From assembly GCA_033964015.1 (NCBI GenBank), contig CM066924.1:8343077-8407076 (forward strand): a stretch of DNA of 64,000 bases. Direction: 5' to 3'. Shown piece by piece: positions 54,901 through 64,000 of the stretch. The notes beneath the pieces were generated by a model. The model was not told the DNA's origin. It was given only the letters and a program-made list of their open reading frames with translations, and did not search any database. The position numbers and the translations under genes are program-made. Origin of the DNA: Scolanthus callimorphus (lineage: Eukaryota > Cnidaria > Anthozoa > Actiniaria > Edwardsiidae). The stretch's first letter is position 1; each line of letters opens with the position of its first letter.

Positions 54901-57900
54901 CCTAAGATTTACTGCCAGCAAATAGCGTACTAGCTAGTTAAGGCAGACAGTGTGGGGACACTTACATAAATATACAGAATACTAAAAATACAGTGAAACA
55001 GTGAAAATACAGCATAACTACCAGTAGTCTAGGAGCAGATCTTAAAAAGAGGCCTAGAAAGTGGTTTTCGTAGCACCCATCGCGCAGACCCGGCAAAGTG
55101 GCATAGGATGATAGGTATATGTAGGTTTAATGCAGACCGGATGTTAGGCTAGTTTTAGACGTCGAACTTAATTCTGTCGCACTAAATTGACTGGGTTTAT
55201 TAGCCAGGGAAAACAAGTTATTTCGATATGACTTATTTTATGAGGTTAAAATAATCGGTCTGGCCAATGGAGAAGATCTCATCCCTGATTTTATGAGCGC
55301 TGGAAGGATTCAAAATTTTAATTTAGCACGGCAGTAGCGCGGCGTAGGCACGGCAGATAGTGCCGTTCCTAATGCAAATGAGCTCAAGACAATAGCTCTA
55401 ACTAACTAAACGATGGGAAATTGACATTTAGTGCGACAAGAAAGAAGTTCGACGTCTAAAACTGGCCTTACAAATGAGCCAATGGGACAACATTCCGATT
55501 TCGGGCACTTAAGATACAAGATGCTCACATGTTCTTTGTAAAATTCTGAACTAATTCAAAGCCTGTAAAATTCAAAACCTTACCGAGAAACACATCAAAC
55601 TCGGCATACTTGTAGAGGTAAATGCGTTTCAAATGGTTAGATATAAAATCGTGCCGTAATTCCTGTACGTACTGTAAAAGTGAAGGTTAAAAAGATATCT
55701 GTGACGGCGGACACTTTGAATCTTTTGTTATTCATGAGGTTCCTTTGTTATTCATGAGTTCCTGATGACTGAAAAGTCAAGAATGACATAGACTGTACAG
55801 CTTTCCCGGCATAATGTATATGGCTTTAATGGTCTGGTATCTCTTCACCGACGTTGTCTGAATCATTTCACTGGGTAATTTCGAATAAAGAAAATGTTTT
55901 TTGGTATTTTCTAATAAACCTATTAATGTTTTGTTTATGCCAGCAGAAATCACAGAAAACATACGAAATCAGTAAAATGTCCACATAAGTGTTCAATGCA
56001 TTGGAGGGATATATTTTGCCAACGCACACATTTATAGGCACGCTGTACTTGTAGCGCTACAGCCTATATTTATGTCTTCAGGAGAGGAGGCACAACTCAT
56101 TTGAATAACAAACAAAGGGCTGCTAACTTCTAATTTCTGTTTCTGACGTTAGAGTGGGAATTAAGGACAGATTTACAGCTAGGAATTTAAAGTGTGTGAT
56201 TCCGTACAATGATGGGAAGTTTTGGATACATTTGATCCTTGAACGAGGGATTTAGATGCGTATAACTTCGCAATGTTTTACAAAGGACATGTGAGCAGCA
56301 GGGGAACAAAATGCCCAATATCAGGGTGTTGTCCCACAAGCCAATCTGTGCGATATGGATCAAATTAAACCTTAGGCATGTACCTGTCTTTCTATGCTAT
56401 TTTCCTGTGTCTGCGCAATGGGTGCTACGACACGATTGTTTTCCGGTCGCTGCTCCTAGACTACAGTTCTATCCTGACTTTCAAGAATTTCAAGAAGCAT
56501 TTTATGACTTCTTTTGTGAATGCAAGCTTTGGTAGACTTTGGGTGTTTTGGGCTTAACTATTCCAAATTTCAGGTCCAATTACAAAAAACGTTGAAATAT
56601 GTTTATATATTAGTATAAACCAACTAATGGTCTATTACAAATCCTGCATTCTGATTGGCTGAGCTACTAATGGTCTATTAGTGATAGACCGTGCTGGCAA
56701 AACCACCACCTTTCTTTGCAAGAAAACATGATTTTTTTCAACATAAAATAATGGAATTCATTGCCAAAACTGACCAACTAGTTGGCTTATACTAAAACAA
56801 TTAGACCTCTCGTCCTCATGTGCTATGATATCAATAGACCATTCGGCCTTCGGCCTCATGGTCTATTCTTCATAGCACATTCGGCCTCGAGGTCTAATTG
56901 TTAAATAGTTCCCAGAGGTCGATGCTTGGGTGTAGTTATAGCATAAACTTTTCTGTAGAATGAAATTCAAAATTTGGGAGTGAAATAGGTTTGGAAGTGT
57001 GGACTACATCAGGACAACACCAGCAGTACATATATTGGATGCAGAATACATCTGTTTGTACCTTTCTTTCTAACAAAATCTTCTGCCTGTTGACTTGCTT
57101 CTTCAAACAAATCACTATTGTACATTTTGGCTTGTTCCTGCAAAATGGACAAAATGAATGTCATTAAAATACCATACTGTAGTGTAACACACCAACTGTA
57201 GTGGAGCTCCTTAGCAGCTGCAGGCTGCAGAGCAGAACACTATAGGTATCGCAGGAAGAATACAATAGCTCAAGCTCCTCATGTATTCGCGTGGGTATTG
57301 TGGGCGCATCTGTGTCTGCGTTCATGTGTGCCCATACCACAGGTAACCCCAAAACCGTCTCTCTTTTTGGTGCCGAAAATACTGTTTACTGTTTCCCTGG
57401 CGACAACTGGGAGGGCAGCAGTATGTTTTATTTACCAGGAATAACAAAACCTAACTGAAAAAAAATTCAAAACTTACTGGAAATCAACCACATTTGCATG
57501 CGCTTTGGCACAATATTCAACGTAAAGAACTCTTCTTTATTTCTTGTTTTGTTCCCTTTGACACTTTGTATGATAATAAAGCACTTATTTACCTCGGGAA
57601 AGCAGTATTGTACATTTTACAGGAGTTACATTAATAATAGTGGTTGAACTACTTTAGCATTTGGTTGATTGTATCACACAGAATGCGTGATTGACAGGCA
57701 ATGACAGGTTGATTATTGTCTTATTGTGATAACCATGTATCAAGTTTTAAAATAACTAAACCTAAAAAGACCCTGAAAAGAAGCGGAAAGTACCCTTGAT
57801 GCTAACAATGACTAACTTAACAACAATTGGGAGGATATTTGCGACAGAAGTGTAAAGTATGGTCAACAAAAGAAAAATCTCAGGGGATCTGACACTGATG

Positions 57901-60900
57901 TTTTTGGTGCAAGAAAAAAACATTTCAGTCAAAGGAAAATAGAGCACACAACATTGAAAGAGGCAGGGAAGGGACACAAGGGTAAGTGCAGCAACTACTT
58001 GTGCATTTGATAGTAGTACTAATTTGCGCTATTCTTATTAGGTATGCAAAATTGCTGCTAAATCAGGCGAAATGTAAAGGATTGTCATGGCAGAAGCAGA
58101 CATGCAGTACATCAAGCATAAAGTTATGGCAATAAATGTAAAAAGCACAACTGGGCCACAAGTTTCAAGGACTTCCAGGAGTACAATAAAAATCCAGAAC
58201 TTTCCAGGATTTCATAAGAACCCTGATAAATACTAATTACTAAACACTTACTATAAAGTTAGTTCTGGCATCACAGGAAAATGGCTCAATCCTTTTGACA
58301 GCTATACTACATCACAACAGAATGAGAATAGAATGTTAGATTATTCATGGTGTCTCAGTACACTGTGTTACAATATACATTGTAAAGGATTTGGATTAAA
58401 CTGCAATATATAACAAAATAGGGGCTTCTTTTTTTACAGTTGTACTACAACCATGCTGTAATAACATACCATATTTCTGGTTGTCAACTCTCCCATATGG
58501 TATACACTATGTCTCAAATTTTGGGACTTGCCCCCTCTACAAAACTCTGGAACTATGGACATTCTTAGTGCAGACCCAGTTGTTACTTGCATTTCCTTTC
58601 CATTACCCTTACTTGATTATTCCACATTATTGACTGTTACTGGTACTTGCAATTCAGTATCGAAATGCTGAAAACCATTGCAGGGTTCCCACGTTTTTAG
58701 ACTTTCAAAATTCCAGGACTTTCAAGGACCTTTCATAATGAAAAATGTGGGTTTTCCCGCATTATAAGAACAACATGGCTATACTTTGTTTCAAAGCTAG
58801 CTATGTTGATAATTTTTCTTTTTATTTTACAATATGCACACTCAACATCTTGATAATCTTTCTTCAGGAAAATATTCCCATGATATGACTTTTAATGACT
58901 TTGACACGTTTTTGTAAAAATGTCATGACTTTCCAGGCCTGGAAAATGACATCTCTAAAATCTGTGATTAATGAGGACCTGTGGGAATGCCAATCACCAA
59001 ATTAATATCAGATGTCAAAAAGGTATACATTTTGGCCAAATGCGTCATGCTCCTGAGGTTTTTTAGCAGACACACCCCTGAACCTCTACCATAACCTTAA
59101 TGCTGTTGCATAAAATGATTTTACCAAATCTAAAATAAAGTTAACATGAGATTTGTACATGCTGCCATGGTTGAATAAAATCTTACTTACAATGTTCGTG
59201 AGTGGTAACCTAAAAAATGTACATAATTCTTCCTCTTTTCAATTCTTTTCACCTAAAATGAAAACAAAGTTTATTACAGCTGTACAGTTAATTTTCACCA
59301 TGGTGGAAATTAAGGTTCTTGTAATAGGAGTTCTTTTACACCCAATATTCTACTTTACAAAATCCATCTACTCACCACAGCTGGCCAGTAAGGGTCTCGT
59401 CCTAGTTTAGCCCACACAACATCATTCAGGTTATATTGTATTTTCTCAGGACTGGACAATAGACCTTCCATCATTTCATCATCCGAACTAGAGTCATTTT
59501 CATGGTGTCCATTTGTGCATACACGTAGATCAGTATTTGGTTGTTCTTCCTTTGAAGATGTTTTCACCATACTTTTGTATCACCTTTAGCTGACATAATT
59601 CTACTAACTCTTTCCCGTATTTTAGAGGCTGAATTACACCTTCTCTTGGCCACAGATCCTGCTGGGTCAGTTTGATCAGCTATAGTTCTACTTCTGGAAG
59701 CACTCCTTGTGCGCTTTGAGTTACCATGCAACCCAACATCTAAACTTTTCTTCCTTTTCACACCACTTCCTACTGATGCGTCCGTATTACTGATATCTTT
59801 CTTTCCTTTGGAAGTTCTATTTGATTTAGGAAGATTTTTCTCTTTATTTTTAGAGTCAACATCCTTTGCCTTTGATTGAGGTCTGCCTGGCGTGCTGCCA
59901 ATGTCTTTGTTACTGCCTGATGGCTTATCATCTATTGGGAATATAGTTCGCTTTACTTTAATCTTGTCTTGTTCAGTACAAGTTGAGTTGTTATTAATAG
60001 TTTCTGAAATCTGTTTTGGCTCACCTAAGAAACAAAACAAAGGAATTCCATGCAAGAAGATCTTTTAAACCAAATTAATACTGTAAATCATACAGCATGC
60101 CACATGGAATAATTTGAAGGTACAAAATCATTGTATGCCATTGGCTTGCAAACCATATGCACCGACTCATCTCTACCAGTATCATGAGGTACTTAATTTT
60201 GCACTTTTGAAGCTATCATCTGTGTATCTTCCCATTGCTTGTATTATAAAATAAAATTAGACATAGTTTATTTTAATGCCTTCAGTATGTACATACCCAT
60301 AACCCTGATGGCTTCTGCAAGGCCTTTAGTAAAACACAGCTTCTTTTCAGCATGCTTGATCATACCTGGAAAGTTGAGTACAAACATGTGACTGACAGTA
60401 GACATACCGTACATGTAGCACTGATTTTTTCATTGCTATCCAAACTCACTAAAATAATCAATCTGTTTATGGGCATATACCGTAATATCAAAACTTACAG
60501 TAGTGTATGGAGAAGACAGTCCTTCTCCATGAGAAGTGGCAATGTTCAAGCCTGAAAATTCTTAAATACCAATACCTACCTCCTTTTTTTATCATTTTAT
60601 CTTGGTCACTGCAGTTCCAAGCTTGGATGTCCCTATCATCTTTGACATCTTCGCTATTTGATATGATATAGGTAGAAAGTATAATACAATTGACAATATG
60701 CCTTATTTAACAATGAGACTACGAGTACGAGTTTTCTAAGATAATAATAATAATAAGTATTTATATAGCGCATTTTCCTAATGTCCAAAATGCGCTTTAC
60801 ATTCATTTAAAAATAACTATAAAATATGATGAAATTCGTTAAAAATCTTAATATTGAAATATAATATATTATAAAGCTAACTATGAATGGAAATAAGCTG

Positions 60901-62273
60901 ATTTAAAAAGGTGGGTCTTCAGCCGGCGTTTAAATTCAGGGACGGAAGTACTACTGCTCTTAATCTTGTGCGGTAGTTTATTCCAGAGATTAGGCGCGCA
61001 CACCGAGAAAGCCCTCAAGCCGTACGATTTCAGCTTGTGTGCCGGCTGTACTAATAAAAGATGGTCCGCAGACCTGAGTGCTCGCCTTGGTTGATACAGA
61101 CTTATGAGCTCACGAAGGTATGTTGGAGTCATATCATAAATTGCCTTTAATGTAAATAAGTAAAAGAGTCAATAGATAGTTGACGAGCTGCATAAGCGCC
61201 AAGTTCACTATTTGACTAATAGAAAATGAGAACAAGTAGTCTAATTGTTTTAGAAGAAACCCACTAGCATACTACCTTCAAGTTGTTGTTAAAACATATT
61301 TACTTTTATGATTTAAAAAGGTGTGAAGTGCTTTCGTGAGTGTAAATCAGATTGCAGGATTTGTGATAGTATGCAAGTAGGTTTCTACTAACATAGAATT
61401 TTGCTCATAAAAACTCTGTAAAGCTAGATAAACTTGTAGCAATTTTTATGTTGTTTAATCAATTCTTGAGTTCCAACTTTGGGAAGGGATGTGTACCGGT
61501 ATTTAATTAGTTTTGAAAAGGAAAATTGTTACACTTACAATGTATTTTCCCCAAGAAACATGACAGATACTACAACATTTTTCTTGCCAGTCTCATTGTC
61601 CACAACCTGGAGAAAGACGCATTCAAAATCACCTCATCAGTATCAGTCCCAGGTTGGGGGTGGGGTCTCTGATCCGAGATCAGTTGAGTTTTCAGCGTCA
61701 CTCATTTGGAAAGTAGGTTCAACTCCACTGATCTACAACAAAGCTGTTACAATGGTGTTCAAACTGATGTCCCCCTCCCTTTGATCCTCCAACCAACACC
61801 AACAAGAGAATGGATTAGGAAGCATGGAAAGATCCAGATGACATATGAGTGCAACCCAGCATTCACTTCATCATCACAGCACCAGTTGCTGATGCTTTGT
61901 GTGCCCTTCACCATAGCCTTGTAGGTTGTTGGATGGAATTAGTCACGGGACCGAGCAGTCTTTCACCTTGTACACTGACATTAGCTTAATGTTGTTGTTG
62001 TGTTGGACAACAAAGTAAACTAGTTTCTTTTCATTTTCGTGTTACCAAATACAGTTCTATTAGTGAAATGTAACCGTGCAGATGTAAAACTTCTTTGAGT
62101 AAAATAATCTGCTGCTGTAAAGACTACGATTAACCAAGCCAAATACTAAGTGCAGCACACTACACATTCTTCAGTTGGCAGAAGCATTTTCTCACCTTTG
62201 CCGGCCAAAAGATGTCAGTCTTTGGCTTCCTCGGCCGAGCCCAGAGAATCGTTCCTACTGGATAAGCAGCCAT
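51944..62273 (-). CDS. PWWP3A: PWWP-domain protein, PWWP3A/MUM1-like, fifteen exons
   Basis: PWWP3A/MUM1 is a chromatin factor recruited to DNA damage via 53BP1. Exons (-): 62273-62196, 61606-61539, 60653-60580, 60365-60297, 60024-59376, 59252-59191, 58306-58252, 57137-57062, 55671-55584, 54837-54811, 54711-54612, 54507-54459, 53233-53102, 52900-52796, 52021-51944. A PWWP/Tudor-like N-terminus (MAAYPVGTILWARP, then FWPAKVVDNETGKK) is followed by a basic Ser/Lys linker in exon 5. A second PWWP spans exons 5-7 (NDVVWAKLGRDPYWPAV, then YVHFLGYHSRT, KRIEPF). The conserved C-terminus has VWLPE and KKRAEQIYLGQG. About 570 residues. Two frame problems: a base missing near 59568 (KGDTK...), and exon 8 and 9 phases disagree, so a short exon may be missing. 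Confidence 0.75.
52328..52456. repeat. Pentanucleotide microsatellite (ATGGC/ATGGT)n
   Basis: About 25 five-base units, T variants at the edges and C variants in the middle. It lies in the last PWWP3A intron. Confidence 0.95.
52464..52565. repeat. 34 bp tandem repeat, three units
   Basis: TTTAGAGGTGTACC then TTTTTTCAGGCTTGGTATGG repeated with no changes I can see, directly after the microsatellite. Confidence 0.9.
55144..55470. mobile_element. TIR element, TTA duplication (Harbinger-like)
   Basis: Core 55147-55467 with ends GGCTAGTTTTAGACGTCGAA and near complement, flanked by TTA (55144-55146 and 55468-55470). Same family as 20907-21466. It lies in a PWWP3A intron. Confidence 0.7.
56798..56900. 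repeat. 103 bp palindrome
   Basis: CAATTAGACCTC and inner TATC/AATAGACCATTCGGCC arms meet at GCCTTCGGC. Nearby 56620-56690 has AATGGTCTATTA words, so it is probably one end of a larger element. Confidence 0.6.
60738..61175 (-). mobile_element. CR1/L2-like LINE 3' fragment in PWWP3A intron 2
   Basis: 61132-60881 reads MTPTYLRELISLYQPRRALR, then LKSYGLRAFSVCAPNLWNKLP, then FKRRLKTHLF and a stop: the conserved end of a LINE RT, a different copy from 26400. The 3' UTR ends AATGCGCTATATAAATACTT and an (ATT)n tail at 60738. The 5' part is missing. Confidence 0.8.
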
Positions 62274-62773
62274 TCTTTTTGCACTAAGTTAAGCTTACTT
62301 GAAGTACATGGCGAATTTGTAGAGTAAACAACAAATCTAGAGAAAGAGACGACGAACGAGACGCGAAATTGACACTACTTCGATCTTCGATGGCGCGCTT
62401 CTGAACCTAAACCAATCAAATACTAGGGCCAGTCTCCAAAACATACAGTCGGCGATCAGATTCACAGGAAGCCCGTCAAAAGACTTCAAGGTTGAAAGGA
62501 ATTTCTTTACCCAAATTAGCCAAAAGCGGATCCACAAAATGTAGATGAAACATCTAGAAACAAGCTCGTAAATGGACAGGCAAAACCGGAAAAATGTCGA
62601 CAAAATATCTTGTAAATAGTGACAGAAAAGTGCGCGAGCTGAAACCAGAGCTCTCGGCCCAGCTCATTACCGCGGTATCGCGTGGTTACATCAGCAATAA
62701 ATAAAGTTCTCGTTTGAAAAAACTTTACAGTCCTGTGAATTTAGTTAGCTCATTTTCTCACTTTTGTCGATTC
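62274..62773. promoter_or_regulatory. Presumed bidirectional promoter
   Basis: 500 bases separate the start codons of PWWP3A (-) and the exon at 62774 (+). GC-rich words (TACCGCGGTATCGCG near 62670) lie between; no clear TATA box. The promoter call rests only on this head-to-head arrangement. Confidence 0.4.
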
Positions 62774-62909
62774 ATGATGCCGTATTTGTGTGTCCGCGAG
62801 GCGAGGAGACGAGCAAAGCATCGGATGGATGATATTTCATTTGAATGGACCGTCAGTCAGCTGAAAGAACGGACATCAGCGATGGTTGACATTCCGGCTT
62901 CACAACAAA
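62774..62909 (+). CDS. First exon of an unidentified gene, possible ubiquitin-like domain start
   Basis: ATGATGCCG start, 45 codons plus one base, then a GTAAGA donor. The N-terminus is basic (REARRRAKHRMDD). It then reads FEWTVSQLKERTSAMVDIPASQQ, which resembles the strand-helix part of ubiquitin-like domains, often followed by a LIF-type strand in the next exon. That exon was not located before the window end, so the gene is not named. It is divergent from PWWP3A. Confidence 0.5.
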
Positions 62910-63586
62910 GTAAGAGCGCGTTGCTGTATTATTACCAGTTACAATTATACTAATCTAAATATCTAAATCTGGACTAAAAAAACTACAGAATCGACTGGCG
63001 AATCCAGCACCTCATGCAGTACCTCGTTCTGTTGTCTATTGTCTCTATATTTTATTCAAATGAATAATTTGCCACTGAATTCGGACAGCCGTTCATGTTC
63101 AATCCAATCGAGAAAGCCGATTTTCTGTTCCAGCTTTGCTCTGTATCACATCTATTCTAATAGGAACCTTCTCTTGACCATTAGTCATTATATCGTATAT
63201 CAATTTCTTCACTGTTTGTGGGGGTGCACGAACCATTCCTTGGAGACACTTTTGTGTTCAGCTCTCCTTTCATCATGATTCGTTCTACTAAAGAAAGGAA
63301 GCTTTTGTGACGCAGCTCTTGGGGTGTTCCAGGTTCGTACATGGAGGATGGTGCATGGATTGTTATAAAGCACTATTCATTGTCCCCAGAGCCAATTGGT
63401 CAAGCTGACTTATCCCAATTATGGCCATGCTCTCGTCCCTTCCTTCTGGCTTATCCACATATGGCCATGCTCTCGTCCCTTCAGATTTAAAAATGGCAGA
63501 CATATTTGGCAATCAGAATTAGCCCTCAGATTGTCTGCCAGGGACTCTGCCATTCATGAAGATGTATTGAAAAGAATGGTTGACTT

Positions 63587-63711
63587 TTTGTTGTGGTGTT
63601 TGGCCATTCGGCCTTCCTCAGTGGGACAGGCTATGTACTTCACCCATATACTTTATATAGCTTGAAGTCCCATTGAGGAAAGCCAAATGGCCAAACACAA
63701 CAACAAAAATG
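63587..63711. mobile_element. Foldback MITE
   Basis: Arms TTTTTGTTGTGGTGTTTGGC and near complement, with inner CTCAGTGGGAC and complement, around a spacer of about 37 bases. Confidence 0.7.
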
Positions 63712-64000
63712 TGGATACTAACTGCCAGTTCACACTTGCGATTTGTGTTACATTTGTTGCGGCGATTGTCTCGTGCAAGTTGCAATTCCAACTCTCTAGT
63801 GTAAACAAGATGCAAATCTGGTGCAATTTCTGTGCTCTCTTTTCTTCAAATCACATCCAAGTTGCAAAAAGTTTGAAATCTCCAGGACATCACATGACAA
63901 AAATCATGACAGATCGTGCCAAGTTGCACATAGTTTACATTAGTGATTTTGTGTTGACTCCTACATGCAAGAAAAATCCAGTGACTCACGCGACAAACAT

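Overview
The window looks like nuclear DNA of a cnidarian, most likely an anthozoan such as a stony coral or anemone. This is inferred from AT-rich sequence, spliced animal genes with long introns, Penelope-like, L1/Tx1-like and CR1/L2-like retroelement proteins, and very many short terminal-inverted-repeat (TIR) elements. Two conserved genes can be read exon by exon. RBM8A (Y14) lies on + at 32920-45126 (six exons). A PWWP3A/MUM1-like gene lies on - at 62273-51944 (fifteen exons). A first exon diverges from the PWWP3A start at 62774. A small two-exon gene of unknown function lies at 4335-3543 (-).

Layout. 1-3536: LINE on -, its 3' end beyond the window edge. 3543-4335: unknown gene whose downstream side is interrupted by that LINE. 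4672-6917: TIR elements. 5369-9860 and 22167-24650: two copies of one duplicated segment, each with a C2H2 zinc-finger array. The first array has two in-frame stops, the second is open. 9280-21963: dense elements, including a tRNA-like repeat dimer (13417-13943), a transposase relic (16344), a long inverted-repeat element carrying a SINE (18803-20205), and a palindromic copy of the tRNA-like repeat inside a TIR element (20907-21466). 25298-29117: palindrome, a 116-130 bp satellite, then a LINE relic holding a Penelope-like element that itself holds a short retroelement. 29534-32772: foldback and TIR elements plus a 321 bp tandem duplication with splice-like borders. 32920-45126: RBM8A. Its 7 kb intron 2 is mostly a 5.2 kb TIR element rich in AAGATCTT, and its intron 5 holds a 292 bp x 7.5 tRNA-like array. 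45204-51145: TIR and foldback elements and a satellite related to the one at 25.8 kb. 51944-62273: PWWP3A-like gene with a CR1/L2-like LINE tail in intron 2.

Stretches where I see no gene and little structure: 4336-4671, 6300-6800, 13036-13416, 14440-15905, 17210-17594, 17666-18444, 22160-22600 (5' flank of the second zinc-finger array), 24650-25297, 31236-31518, 35650-36084, 37600-38160, 39018-39768, 51146-51943, 63000-63586 and 63712-64000 (start of another possible repeat). Introns of PWWP3A at 53234-54458 and 57138-58251 are also plain.

The genes do not form one pathway. RBM8A is the Y14 subunit of the exon-junction complex. PWWP3A is a chromatin/DNA-repair factor. Four reading-frame discrepancies of one base recur in otherwise good genes and elements, so small indels in the assembly are a real possibility.
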